Of a stretch of DNA of 64,000 bases, positions 1 to 8,674 are shown one piece after another. Made by a program: the position numbers and the translations under genes. Origin of the DNA: Methanosphaerula subterraneus (GTDB lineage: Archaea > Halobacteriota > Methanomicrobia > Methanomicrobiales > Methanospirillaceae). Location of the stretch: contig NZ_CP170508.1 in the NCBI RefSeq assembly GCF_052055875.1, positions 744,001 to 808,000 of the forward strand. Direction: 5' to 3'. Each line of letters opens with the position of its first letter. Position 1 is the stretch's first letter. The notes beneath the pieces were generated by a model. It made no database searches. It was not told where the DNA came from and saw only the letters and a list, made by a program, of their open reading frames with translations.

Positions 1-309
1 ATCTGGCACCATCAGGTTATGGAGAGGATCCTCTCGGTTCCAGGCACGGAAGCGATCTAGCGATTCGTACGGGATTAGGTAGTTCATGGCATGAACTAGT
101 GCTTTCCTGATCTTACGTGGGAAACGTTTCCCCACCGTGGAATACAAAACACCATTAAGATACCTATAGGGAAGGTCATACCAGCGGCGACCCTCACCGA
201 TCCACGGCACTGTATTGGACGCATCCTCAACATTAATCGAAACGTGACTTGGAGGGGATTCGGACTCTTTTTCTTGATCGAAGGGTTGATTTTCGGTAAC
301 ATCTGTCAT
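1..309 (-). CDS. Unknown protein, N-terminal part, cut by window edge
   Basis: An open minus-strand frame starts at ATG 309 and runs off the left edge without a stop, giving 103 residues. The first 28 residues are polar and acidic. The rest reads as a compact, aromatic-rich and basic sequence (WIGEGRRWYDLPYRYLNG, then RFPRKIRKALVHAMNYLIP), which looks coding rather than random. I do not recognise the family and see no signal peptide or membrane segment. The next genes on this strand are relics and an AT-rich membrane protein, so it probably belongs to an acquired strip. The function cannot be inferred from the part visible here. Confidence 0.6.
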   Translation of the reverse strand, partial: MTDVTENQPFDQEKESESPPSHVSINVEDASNTVPWIGEGRRWYDLPYRYLNGVLYSTVGKRFPRKIRKALVHAMNYLIPYESLDRFRAWNREDPLHNLMVPD

Positions 310-832
310 GTAATCTTGTTCCCTGTGATGTTTGTCGATCCAATAACTCGCATCATCCGCTCTGTTCTACCGGCGATTCAGTAGCGTGGTCTACCTTAAC
401 GAAATGCTTGGTCGCTAACACCAGAAGAAGGTAAACGTTGTGTAGGGAACTGTGATGCTATTACCCGATACTTTGACGCTCGGAAACGAAGAATTGTTTG
501 GTTTAGTGTAGTGCGGGGATACCTGCGGGTGGAACACGATATCCGATCGACCGGCTCCCCCATTACCGCGATGGGAGTCCCCAACCTGCCTACAAGATGG
601 GCAAACGGGAGCCGGCTTTGGTGCCCAGACGTTTCTATAGGGGGGCTGGCAATCTCGACGCCTCGCCGAGTACCGTGACGATAGTTTGGGGGGTCTCCTT
701 CACTAGTTCGATCAACACGATAAAAGTACCACTATCTTTGCCCTTGTCAAATTCCTGTTTGATCAGGTCCGACCGCCACGCTGGAACTGAGAAGCGGTTG
801 AGGTAGCGACTCTGGATGGGTTGGATATGTTA
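310..832. other. Gene-poor stretch with possible relics
   Basis: No convincing complete gene lies here. Short open frames exist on both strands, but none has a family signature or a good ribosome binding site. The only stretch with protein-like composition is the start-less minus frame at 635-829, listed separately. Confidence 0.5.
635..829 (-). pseudogene. Start-less coding remnant behind the 833-2167 gene
   Basis: Immediately after the TGA TAA that ends the 833-2167 gene, the same frame stays open for 64 codons to a TAG. It has protein-like composition (RYLNRFSVPAWRSDLIKQEF, then a Val/Ile-rich strand) but no ATG, GTG or TTG near its beginning. It may be the tail of a broken gene or a decayed 3' extension of the neighbour. 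No family was recognised. Confidence 0.3.
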
Positions 833-2167
833 TCAGGTCTCATAAACAGCAAGACCTTGAAGTTCTCTATAATGTCTCACAAATGAAACAGTGAACTCCT
901 TAAGTGCACCGTCATCCAGAAGAGGAATGGGCCAACTTTGAATTAGTAATTCTTGTCGCCAACTGTCTGATGGGAATAGGAAAAAAAACTCTGCAAGATT
1001 CTTTGGTGCGATCTCTGCCATCTCTAGATGATCATTAATGGCTGGGAAACCAATAAATTTCATATATTTTATTATTTTATTACGAGTCTCACTGTTCATT
1101 ATTAGGTCTGAATCAGAAATATCCCTGCCAATTTGAAGGATTTTATTGAGACAGGATTCTGCAATATTTTGGTTTATCTTATCTGAATTATTTTCAATAG
1201 ATTTTCTTCCGATTTCCCCTAATATTTCAATAGATAATGATAAAACACGGAGATTTTTGTGATGAATTGCCTCTTTTGCAATATTGTAGATCGTATCTAA
1301 TTTTACATCGGTCGTGACAAAAAGTGTTTCATTTGGATTCTTCAAGGCTGATTCAAAACTATCTTGAACCCTATAGAGCAAAATCGCAATGTTGTTATCA
1401 AAATCGGCATCCAATAGTCTTTTTCCAAGTTTTTTAATTTCATTATAAAACTTGTATGAATTTTTTTCGACAGTACGAAATTGTTCATTTTTCATTTTAT
1501 CATCGAAGTCGGATATGGCTAGGTCTATGGCATAGCCTATCGTTGTTGTATCATGGCTCCCAATAGCATGATGGAGGATATTGAAATGGTTCTGAAATGG
1601 ATTATAAGTCGGGGATACTTTTTTTGCGTCAACCTTACGAGTTAGGTAATCAGACGCGTTTTCAGGGTCAAGAATGTCTACTACTCCCATTACGAATGCA
1701 TACATCAATGGAATGGTTACACTGCCTGAGAGTAATTCAAAAAAAATCAGGCATTGAATGTATATTTCGGGTAGAGAAAACAGTGCGATAAAAACATTTC
1801 CTTTATTACCTAACGAAATTGAGCTCAGTAATAATATTCCGTAAAGAATTAATATCACAAATATCGTGATAAGTAATTTAATTTTGTTATCTGTTCGAAA
1901 AAGATTAATTCCTCTAGATGTATAGGTTTGTGCCATTATTTGTATTACGATAAAAGTGGCGGAGAGAATGATACCTACGCCAGCAATTTGAGCTTGAATG
2001 ATCGTGCTAATTAGAGTACGAATACTATCGGCATCAAAGTTGCCTTGAGTAAAAGATATTAGAAAACATGGCACTGCAATAATTATTGCAAATAAAAACC
2101 ATATTACATTGAAATGGGTATTTCCATTCAATATTGTTTTTAAAAACTTTAGAATTTGTGTAGACAT
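833..2167 (-). CDS. Predicted membrane protein, DUF2254-like N-terminal region
   Basis: A 444-residue protein. The first ~165 residues hold about four transmembrane segments (around 20-42, 52-75, 95-118, 128-160). The pattern of an ISTIIQAQIAG stretch, IVIQIMAQTYTSRGINLF, then a charged turn and another membrane helix resembles DUF2254 membrane proteins. Residues ~170-444 are soluble, helical and charged, with no motif I can name. Base composition is strikingly AT-rich compared with the GC-rich genes from 4.6 kb onward, which suggests recent transfer. It is monocistronic as far as can be seen. The membrane topology is clear; the family name is tentative. Confidence 0.7.
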   Translation of the reverse strand: MSTQILKFLKTILNGNTHFNVIWFLFAIIIAVPCFLISFTQGNFDADSIRTLISTIIQAQIAGVGIILSATFIVIQIMAQTYTSRGINLFRTDNKIKLLITIFVILILYGILLLSSISLGNKGNVFIALFSLPEIYIQCLIFFELLSGSVTIPLMYAFVMGVVDILDPENASDYLTRKVDAKKVSPTYNPFQNHFNILHHAIGSHDTTTIGYAIDLAISDFDDKMKNEQFRTVEKNSYKFYNEIKKLGKRLLDADFDNNIAILLYRVQDSFESALKNPNETLFVTTDVKLDTIYNIAKEAIHHKNLRVLSLSIEILGEIGRKSIENNSDKINQNIAESCLNKILQIGRDISDSDLIMNSETRNKIIKYMKFIGFPAINDHLEMAEIAPKNLAEFFFLFPSDSWRQELLIQSWPIPLLDDGALKEFTVSFVRHYRELQGLAVYET

Positions 2168-2884
2168 AGAAAATCTTCAGTAACAATACTTATGCATTAA
2201 TTCCTTTTTTAATTGAATGGTTTCACCTGACTACGACAGATCTTGAATGCAAGAAATTTACGTTTTGTCAAAGGAAGTTTCTACTTCAGAGTCATAACAA
2301 TATAGTTCAACAGTAAACGGACATGATGCCAAAAGGGCATCAAGCATACATGATGAAAACAAAGGTTCCATTTTCATATTAAATTCGATCCAACTTCGAC
2401 ATAAGATAGTCAAATCGCGGCTATATCTCCTCCAAGAATTCTTTGCGACTATATCAATTGAGACCATCTGGGCGACGGAGTCAGATCATTTGTTTACCTG
2501 GAAACTGTACGACTATTCATAAGGATCTTATGGAAAATTCCTGCGACCAGAAACCGTGGGTAGGCAGGAAAAACCTGGAGCCCTAACAAATTAAAAAAGA
2601 GAAGGAAAAATTTGTTAAATTTAAATTCTGATTTTTAAACCTCAATGGTGATTGATCAAATGCCTATATCCGGTTCCACTTTCGCGTTCGAGGTATTGAT
2701 CAGGGGAGGTCTATATCTTCCAGGAGAATGATTTTACATCGCCGGCCCCACCCGTTCCCGTCGATACGGCCGGCTCGATTTCCTGCGGTACGATCTCCCT
2801 GACTATGGAGGATGGCGAGAGTGAGACCTGCAATCCGATCCGGCAGCCGGCCCCATAATTTTGTAAATCCCTCCAGTCCCCATT
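2168..2884. other. AT-rich intergenic stretch, no supported gene
   Basis: A 69-codon minus frame (2258-2467) is open and has mixed hydrophobic and charged composition, but it has no clear ribosome binding site or recognisable family, so I do not call it. The remainder has only short frames. Composition changes from AT-rich to GC-rich near 2700, marking the boundary with the decayed repeat unit that follows. Confidence 0.4.
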
Positions 2885-3007
2885 TCCCTCGTCACCCGCC
2901 GGCGTGGCCCTTGCCGCCGCCGTGGTGCTTTCCCCCACCACTGCCGTCTCCCTTCTTGCCGGCCGATCCTTCACCGGCATAGGCCATGACGCCGTTGATC
3001 ACGACCC
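2885..3007. repeat. Direct repeat unit, left copy
   Basis: About 122 bp that align with 4031-4153 at roughly 88% identity by eye, in the same orientation. The unit encodes, on the minus strand, the Gly/Lys/His-rich C-terminus of a small protein (GKKGDGSGGGKHHGGGKGHA). The two copies bracket the MNT/HEPN toxin-antitoxin genes. Confidence 0.75.
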
Positions 3008-3060
3008 CCCGGTACGCCTACAGGTCGAAGACCTCCGGACTCCGTCAGGCGGCCAGCGGC
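2892..3060 (-). pseudogene. Decayed copy of a small Gly/His-rich protein gene (internal deletion)
   Basis: The minus strand reads PLAA, a stop, RSPEVFDL, a stop, then VVINGVMAYAGEGSAGKKGD and a Gly-Lys-His tail. Compared with the second copy at 4038-4320 it lacks about 115 bp. The ends of the missing part carry the short similar strings cctctcggt and cctcccggt, so deletion between direct repeats is likely. Two in-frame stops remain. It is a relic; the ancestral function is unknown. Confidence 0.55.
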
Positions 3061-3302
3061 CCGACCGTGTGGCACTGGAGGATCCCTGATACCGGGTTCC
3101 GCTTCGAGGACGCGGAGGACAGCTGGACCGGGCGTCCCGGGTCGAATGAGGGGAGGAACACGTCGTATGCTGTAACCAATGCCCGGGATCCCATGGAATG
3201 GTTCACCCCGTGATCCGAAGAATCCGGTGAAGAAAGACTGGGACGTGGTGGGATGCAGGAATACATTTTAAAGATCTGGTACCAATGTAGGCACTGAACA
3301 CC
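3061..3302. other. Short gap upstream of the MNT gene
   Basis: A 73-codon minus frame (3045-3266) leads into the decayed copy and may be its degraded 5' continuation, but no family or start can be supported. No clear promoter was identified for the downstream pair. Confidence 0.3.
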
Positions 3303-3605
3303 ATGGATCCGGAAACCGATATCACTCAGCTCCTCCTCAGAAAACGGGATGAGATCCTCTCGATGGCACAGCGGAGAGGAGCCAGAAATATCCGTATCTT
3401 TGGATCCATTGCACGGAACGAAGCCCGTCTTGACAGTGATATTGATCTCCTGATCGACCTGGACCCTGATCGAAGTCTTCTGGATGTCGGGGGTCTTGCC
3501 ATGGATCTTTCACGGCTGCTCGATCGACCGGTCGACATCGTGACCGAAGCGGGACTCCGGGACCGGATACGTTCACGGGTATTGCGGGAAGCGCGGGCCT
3601 TATGA
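3303..3605 (+). CDS. MNT-type nucleotidyltransferase (antitoxin MntA)
   Basis: A 100-residue minimal nucleotidyltransferase. The diagnostic motif is GSIARNEARLDSDIDLLID (about residues 35-53), that is GSxAR followed by DxD, with a third acidic position in PVDIV near residue 75. In the MntA-HepT family such proteins neutralise the HEPN partner by adding AMP to a tyrosine beside its active site. The next gene, a HEPN protein, overlaps by 4 bp (ATGA), so the two are translationally coupled. The family call is secure; the antitoxin role is inferred from the pairing. Confidence 0.9.
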   Translation: MDPETDITQLLLRKRDEILSMAQRRGARNIRIFGSIARNEARLDSDIDLLIDLDPDRSLLDVGGLAMDLSRLLDRPVDIVTEAGLRDRIRSRVLREARAL

Positions 3606-3931
3606 GAGATGATCCCGAGCGTGTACTGGATATTCTGGAAGCCATTGAACGGATTGAAAAGGTTGCAGTCCGAGGCCGTGATTATTTTTACAATGACGAA
3701 ATGGCACAGGTCTGGGTGATCCACCACCTCCTGATCCTAGGGGAGGCAGTTCGGGGGATCTCCCCGGAATTCAGGGATCGAAACCCTGGCATCCCGTGGT
3801 CGGATATCATCGGTTTGAGAAATATCCTCATCCACCACTATTTCGGGATCGACCGTGATGCGGTCTGGAACGTGGTCGAACACGACCTGCCGGTATTAAA
3901 AAAACAGGTTCAGTCCCTGGTTCAGGAATAG
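3602..3931 (+). CDS. HEPN ribonuclease-like toxin (HepT, DUF86)
   Basis: A 109-residue helical protein. The C-terminal third carries the HEPN signature RNILIHHYF (near residues 74-82), which fits the Rx4HxY pattern of HepT toxins. The Arg and His form the ribonuclease site and the Tyr is the known target of AMPylation by MntA partners. Earlier segments (VLDILEAIERIEKV, then VIHHLLILGEAVRGI) match DUF86 helices. Its start overlaps the MNT gene by 4 bp. The pair sits between two direct repeat copies, suggesting a mobile cassette. Confidence 0.9.
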   Translation: MRDDPERVLDILEAIERIEKVAVRGRDYFYNDEMAQVWVIHHLLILGEAVRGISPEFRDRNPGIPWSDIIGLRNILIHHYFGIDRDAVWNVVEHDLPVLKKQVQSLVQE

Positions 3932-4030
3932 CGGCGGAAAAATCACGGCGAGTAGGGCTGGTATCCCATGGAGGGAATAGCCCCACTGCATGCCGGCGTC
4001 AGAAACGGATCTCTGGTCGGGCCGATAATC

Positions 4031-4153
4031 TCCCTCGTCACCCGCCGGCGTGGCCCTTACCACCGCCGTGGTGCTTTCCCCCGCCGCTGCCGTCACCCTT
4101 CTTGCCGGCCGATCCCTCGCCGACATACGCCCTGACACCATTGATCACGACCT
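4031..4153. repeat. Direct repeat unit, right copy
   Basis: Right-hand partner of the repeat at 2885-3007, same orientation, about 88% identical by eye over ~122 bp. Together they flank 1.0 kb that holds only the MNT and HEPN genes. Confidence 0.75.
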
Positions 4154-4320
4154 CTCGGTCCGGCCCGGACGGCCCTCCGAGGGTGATCGTCTGCCCGGCC
4201 TTCACCTTCGTCTCCTTTCGCCGGCTCCGTCCGGACCAGGTCAGCCCGCTCCTCGAACGCAACCTCCCGGTACGCCCGGAGATCGAAGACCTCCGGACTG
4301 CATCGGGCTGCGAGCGGCAT
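4038..4320 (-). pseudogene. Small Gly/Lys/His-tailed protein gene, frameshifted
   Basis: ATG at 4320 opens MPLAARCSPEVFDLRAYRE and a charged helix ending in VRTEPAK. The protein-like reading then continues only in the neighbouring frame: TKVKAGQTITLGGPSGPD, REVVINGVRAYVGEGSAGKK and a Gly-Lys-His tail to a TGA at 4038. A one-base indel near the purine-rich stretch gaaaggagacgaagg would explain the switch. This is the less damaged of two copies. The product would be about 90 residues with a metal-binding-looking tail; function unknown. Confidence 0.5.
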
Positions 4321-4376
4321 ATGGGAGTACAAACCGAAAATAAACTCAATGAAACTGATGAAAATAGAAATACGAA

Positions 4377-4449
4377 TACCCCCGCCCGGATTCGAACCGG
4401 GGTCGCCGGATCCAAAGTCCTGCATGATTGACCACTACACTACGGGGGT
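4377..4449 (-). tRNA. tRNA-Gln (anticodon TTG)
   Basis: A full cloverleaf folds on the minus strand. The acceptor stem is ACCCCCG with CGGGGGT, including the A1-U72 pair used by archaeal GatDE to recognise tRNA-Gln. The anticodon loop is CTTTGGA (TTG), and the T arm is CCCGG-TTCGAAT-CCGGG. The discriminator base is A and CCA is not encoded. The anticodon stem CAGGA/TCCGG contains one A-G mismatch (positions 28-42), which is unusual. No intron is seen. Confidence 0.92.
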
Positions 4450-4520
4450 GGATATTGTCCTGGTTGAATGTAGTGCACAATTCTCCTTAATGAAAATGTG
4501 CTCTATTCATTTTAGTGCGG

Positions 4521-4534
4521 CAGATATAAAAACC
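4521..4534 (-). promoter_or_regulatory. Possible TATA box for tRNA-Gln
   Basis: The minus strand reads TTTTTATATC about 75 bp upstream of the tRNA 5' end, a fair match to the archaeal TATA element. It would imply a 5' leader of about 50 nt. Weak support only. Confidence 0.35.
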
Positions 4535-4629
4535 AACATCTGAACCCGGTTGTCAGAATATAAGGGGAAAGTGGAGAACTGCCTTTGACAACAGACCGGG
4601 GGATCATCAGATATGGATTAAAACCGGGC

Positions 4630-5187
4630 TCATCCCTGTGGCCGTTCAAGAACAAACATGACCGTACCCTCTTCCAATCCCGTCCCGCCGCTGATCTCAC
4701 CGGCAGGGACAAAGCCGCATTTCTCCAGCACCCGGATAGAGGCTTTCAGCTCCGGATATGTAGAAGCGACGATTCGCCGGACGCCGGGCTCAGCGAAGAG
4801 CACGGAGACCAGGCAGCGGACTGCTTCGGTCGCATACCCGAAGTTCTGGAATTGATCCAGCACCGAGTACCCGATCATCACCTCATCCAGAGACGCAGAG
4901 GACGACCCGGCACCACCGCTCCCGATGAGCGTGCGGTCCGCACCGTCCGGGCCGGTACGAACCCAGTACCACGAGCAGAAATGCGGATCCGTTCCCTCAG
5001 AGAGCATGGCGATAAACTGGGCAAGCGCATCCTGGTCGAGAAGCGGCGGAGGCCATGCTGAGGGGATGCCGGCATCGAGGAGCCGGCCGAGTGCCGCGTG
5101 GTTGTGATGAAGATCACTGTCGAGGATCTCAAGGGTTGCGGGAATCAGGTCCAGCCGTTCTGTGTGGAGAGGGTATGAAGAGGGCAT
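4630..5187 (-). CDS. GNAT acetyltransferase, RimJ/RimL-like
   Basis: A 185-residue GNAT protein. It opens with LHTERLDLIPATLEIL, the typical N-terminal strand of RimJ/RimL-type acetyltransferases. It has the middle-strand motif MIGYSVLDQFQNFGYATEAV (around residues 105-124) for acetyl-CoA binding, and ends with ASIRVLEKCGFVPAGE. I chose the ATG at 5187 because this family starts just before the TERL motif; the in-frame extension upstream to 5373 overlaps the neighbour's end and has no family similarity. The substrate is probably an N-terminal amine or small molecule and cannot be told from sequence. Confidence 0.85.
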   Translation of the reverse strand: MPSSYPLHTERLDLIPATLEILDSDLHHNHAALGRLLDAGIPSAWPPPLLDQDALAQFIAMLSEGTDPHFCSWYWVRTGPDGADRTLIGSGGAGSSSASLDEVMIGYSVLDQFQNFGYATEAVRCLVSVLFAEPGVRRIVASTYPELKASIRVLEKCGFVPAGEISGGTGLEEGTVMFVLERPQG

Positions 5188-5313
5188 GGGAATCGCCGGG
5201 ATAGTGAAGATATCTCCCGAGCATCGTATGTCCAGACAGGTTAAGTGCTTTACCCGGGTTACCAGGCAGGCCGTGATAGCAGACCCCTGAACCGACCGGG
5301 AACCTGCAGAGAG

Positions 5314-5322
5314 AAAAAAAAA
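5314..5322 (-). terminator. T-run terminator after the PKD surface protein
   Basis: Nine consecutive T on the minus strand begin 10 bp past the stop codon of the 5333 gene, typical of archaeal U-tract termination. Confidence 0.55.
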
Positions 5323-5332
5323 GATTGAGGGA

Positions 5333-8300
5333 TTATGCTGCTCTGCTGAAGGTAATCCAGTTGAGGTTGACATAATCCGTCGGGAACGAGAACTTCAACC
5401 GGTGGGCGCCGGCCGGCAGGGTCACCGGCACGGATACGGTCTGGAAGGCGGCCGAGTAGCCGGTGTTCGGAACGTTCACGGTCGCGATCGGTGTCGTCCC
5501 GTCATCGAGATATACCTTAATCGATGACCCGTCGTGGGACGTGGCCACCCTGAACCCGGCGTCATAGGTGCCGGCTGTGCCGATGTTCATCGTATACGCC
5601 AGCCACTCGCCGGCCCGGGTCCAGCCGACACTCGGGCTGTGATCGGTGTCGAGGACTTCAAGGTCCACATCGTCCTGCCGGTAGGCCCCGCCTTCGTTCC
5701 CGGCGGTGGTGTCATGGTAGGCGATACCCTCGCCGCCGACATCGTAATCCTCGGCCTGCAGGATCCCGGGGAGGTTGTGCGGTTCGTTGAACGGAGTACC
5801 GACAGACGGTGCCTGCGATGCAGTCGCGGTCACCGTCGGGGTCGTGGCAGGCGCCGCCGGGACGGTCACGGTGAAGGTCTTATTCGCAGACCCTGCAGCA
5901 TTGGTTGCAGTCTGCCGGATCGTATGAGTGCCTGCCTGCCAGTAGATGTACCTGAAGTCGCGATGGGAGGTGGTGGTGCCGTCGCCGAGGTCATACAGCA
6001 CCGAGGTCGCATTCGCCGAAGCATCGGCCACCTCGATGCTCATCGAGCCGGCAGCACCGACAGTGACGGTGAAGTCGGCCACCGGGAGGTTCTGCTCGGT
6101 CGGTGCCGGCGTCACCGATGTGGGGGTGACGTTGGTATGCTGTTCGTTCGTCTCCTCAGGGTCAGTGACGTTGATGTACTGGTCAAGTGTCTTCACCTCC
6201 GATCCACCTGGACCGATCGCCATCAGGGAAACGGTATAGATGCCGACTGTCCCATAGAGGTGAACCGGGTTCTGTTCATACGAGGTCGACCCGTCCCCGA
6301 ACTGCCAGAAGTAATACTGGACCTGGCCGCTCGTGGACTCGTTGAACTGGACAGAAAGTGGGGACTCGCCAGCAGTCACATTCGCCGAGAACCCGACGAC
6401 CGGGGAGTCGGTGATGGTGATGTACCCCTGCTTCTGGGTGAAGACACTCCCGTAGTCCGTGCCACAGACCGTCAGGGTCACGGAATAGGTGCCGGGCTGC
6501 GTGTAGACATGGGTCGGGTTCTGCTCGATCGAGGTGGCGCCGTCACCGAACTGCCACTGGCACCCGTTCGCTCCGGTGGAGAGATCGGTGAACTGCACGG
6601 CAAGACCCGGCCGGCCGGAGGTCACATTGGCTGTGAAGTTCGCTACCGGGACGGTGTTGACGATGATACACCGGTACTGGATGCAGGTATCGGCCGCACG
6701 GGCTGAAGAGGCGGACAGGGAGACCGTATAGGCTCCTGTGCTGGTGTAGGTATGGAGCGGATTCTGCTCGGTCGAGGTGCTGCCGTCTCCAAAGTCCCAT
6801 CTCCACGCGGTCGGCGAGCCGGTCGACAGGTCCTGGAACTGGACCGGGAACGGGGCCTGGCCGATATGGCCGGAGGTGTAGAAGGCGGCGGTGACGCCCA
6901 GTACTGCAGATACCGGCGGTTCGGTTGTTTCAGGCGATGCCGACCCCACCGTCACCGTTCCGGTGGCCAGGGTGAAGCCGGCGCTGTTGGTCGCGTTCAA
7001 CTGGATGGTATATGTCCCGGCTGTAGCATAGGTGTGCGACGGACTCTGAAGGGAGGAGGTGGTCGAATCACCAAAGGTCCACACCCAGCCGGTCGGATGG
7101 TTCGATGAGGTGTCGGTGAACTGGACGGTCAGGGGTGCCGTTCCGCTCGTCGGGTTCACGTCGAAGCTCGCAACCGGAGGGGTAACCGGCGCGGTCGTGC
7201 CCTGGACTGTGATCAGATCCGGCTTCACCAGACTGTCGCTGGACCCGGCGCCTGAGACCGTGAAATTGACGGTGTACCGGCCGGCATCTGTATAAGTGTG
7301 GATCGGGTTCTGCTCGGTCGAGGTGGTACCATCCCCGAAGTTCCATTCATAACCGGTCACATCGCCATGTGAGGTGTCGGTGAACCGGACGGTCAGCGGT
7401 GCCTTCCCCTCTGTCACATCTGTGATGAAGTCCGCGACCGGGGTGACCGGAGCACGTACGATGATGAAACCAGTCTTCGTCAGACTGTTGCTCCCACCGG
7501 CGTTGCTCGCAGTCAGCTGGACAGAGTAGAGACCGGGTGTGGAGTAGATATGGATGGGGTTCTGCTCGGTCGAGGTGCTTCCGTCCCCAAAGTTCCACTT
7601 CCACCCGGTCACACCCCCGCCTGACGTATCGGTGAAGTTGACCGTCAGGGAAGCAGGACCTTCAGTGACGTCTGCGATAAAATTCGGTGCCGGCTGATCC
7701 ACGCGTAATGGCAGGAAGTCCTGATTGTTGTTGGTGATGAAATATGTCGTGTCCACAAATCCGTCGCCGTTGGTGTCGGGATAAATCTGTGAGAAGCCGG
7801 CCAGGTTCGGCATCATCCAGGCGTTGCCGCCGATCGACGGTCCGCCGACGATGTTCGTTCCGGCAGAGGCTACATTCCAGGTGTTGGCGGTGTTGGTCGC
7901 CTTCACGTTGGTGTAGGTGTCGAAGATATTGTTGTAGATCGTGTTCCCGCTCGACCCGGCGATCTGAATGCCGGTCTTGAGAGCATCGCCTGCTGCGGTC
8001 GCATATATCTTGTTATTCTTGATCGTCGCCGTCGTCGATCCGGAGTTCAGCAGGATTGCCAGCATCTCCGATGTGAACCTGTTGTTCTGGATCATCGACT
8101 CGCTTGAACCGGTCCCGACCGTCAGCCCGGCAACCCCATCCATCGTGAAGGTGTTGTCGTTGATAGCGGTGGTGGTGGCCGTGAAGAGGGTGACCCCATT
8201 TCCGTTGCCTGAGAAGGTGTTGCTCAGGATCCTGGAGTTCTCGACCACCTGGAAGGCCACGCCGTTGGCGTTCGAGGTGAAGGTGTTGCCAGTGACAGAT

Positions 8301-8674
8301 CCCTGGGCCTGACAGAAGAGAACCCCGTAGGCGAAGTTGCTGAATTGTATGTTCTGAACGGTGACATTGGCGGACTCATAATCGATCCCATTCTGCCGGT
8401 AACTCGAGGCCCATATCCCGACACTGTTCAGATTGTCGACACCATCGAGCTCGAAGCCCAGACCGTCGATGATCACATCCGACGACCTCACGTCGATGGC
8501 CACCGGACCCTCGAAGTTGTTGAAATTATGTCCCAGTTCATAACATCCCGGGGCTGTGATCGTATACGGCAGACTGTTGATCGTCGTTGAGGCACTGACT
8601 GGTCCGACGAGGGCCAGGGATACCAGCAGGAGCAGGAGCCCTGCATAAAAAAATCTGGTTGTATTCAATTTCAT
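5333..8674 (-). CDS. Secreted surface protein: NosD-like beta-helix, seven PKD domains, CBM6-like module
   Basis: About 1113 residues. A signal peptide (residues ~1-28, ending GPVSA) is followed by a right-handed beta-helix of NosD type (~30-320, many GNTF/NNxF repeats). Seven PKD domains come next (~330-920, each with a WxFGDGSTS core and a YxxxGxYxVxL strand), then a Thr/Pro linker and a carbohydrate-binding CBM6-like C-terminus (AEDYDVGGEG near its start, WITFSRAA at the end). It is probably an S-layer-associated adhesin or polysaccharide-binding protein outside the cell. There is no anchor helix at the end. The start is set at the ATG 4 nt after GGTGA; upstream in-frame codons lack spacing. 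The N-terminal third is nearly duplicated at 9457-10464. Confidence 0.9.
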   Translation of the reverse strand: MKLNTTRFFYAGLLLLLVSLALVGPVSASTTINSLPYTITAPGCYELGHNFNNFEGPVAIDVRSSDVIIDGLGFELDGVDNLNSVGIWASSYRQNGIDYESANVTVQNIQFSNFAYGVLFCQAQGSVTGNTFTSNANGVAFQVVENSRILSNTFSGNGNGVTLFTATTTAINDNTFTMDGVAGLTVGTGSSESMIQNNRFTSEMLAILLNSGSTTATIKNNKIYATAAGDALKTGIQIAGSSGNTIYNNIFDTYTNVKATNTANTWNVASAGTNIVGGPSIGGNAWMMPNLAGFSQIYPDTNGDGFVDTTYFITNNNQDFLPLRVDQPAPNFIADVTEGPASLTVNFTDTSGGGVTGWKWNFGDGSTSTEQNPIHIYSTPGLYSVQLTASNAGGSNSLTKTGFIIVRAPVTPVADFITDVTEGKAPLTVRFTDTSHGDVTGYEWNFGDGTTSTEQNPIHTYTDAGRYTVNFTVSGAGSSDSLVKPDLITVQGTTAPVTPPVASFDVNPTSGTAPLTVQFTDTSSNHPTGWVWTFGDSTTSSLQSPSHTYATAGTYTIQLNATNSAGFTLATGTVTVGSASPETTEPPVSAVLGVTAAFYTSGHIGQAPFPVQFQDLSTGSPTAWRWDFGDGSTSTEQNPLHTYTSTGAYTVSLSASSARAADTCIQYRCIIVNTVPVANFTANVTSGRPGLAVQFTDLSTGANGCQWQFGDGATSIEQNPTHVYTQPGTYSVTLTVCGTDYGSVFTQKQGYITITDSPVVGFSANVTAGESPLSVQFNESTSGQVQYYFWQFGDGSTSYEQNPVHLYGTVGIYTVSLMAIGPGGSEVKTLDQYINVTDPEETNEQHTNVTPTSVTPAPTEQNLPVADFTVTVGAAGSMSIEVADASANATSVLYDLGDGTTTSHRDFRYIYWQAGTHTIRQTATNAAGSANKTFTVTVPAAPATTPTVTATASQAPSVGTPFNEPHNLPGILQAEDYDVGGEGIAYHDTTAGNEGGAYRQDDVDLEVLDTDHSPSVGWTRAGEWLAYTMNIGTAGTYDAGFRVATSHDGSSIKVYLDDGTTPIATVNVPNTGYSAAFQTVSVPVTLPAGAHRLKFSFPTDYVNLNWITFSRAA
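7820..8674. repeat. Inverted repeat arm A (NosD-like coding region)
   Basis: The 5' part of the minus-strand surface gene is an inverted copy of 9457-10320. The block at 7822-8052 differs from its partner at only about nine of 230 positions by eye; similarity falls toward the gene starts. The arms are separated by about 0.8 kb. Confidence 0.8.

Noticed and set aside
5534..6706. 390-codon plus-strand open frame
   Set aside because: Antisense to the PKD repeats; its Arg/Gly-rich sequence is the mirror of the repeats.
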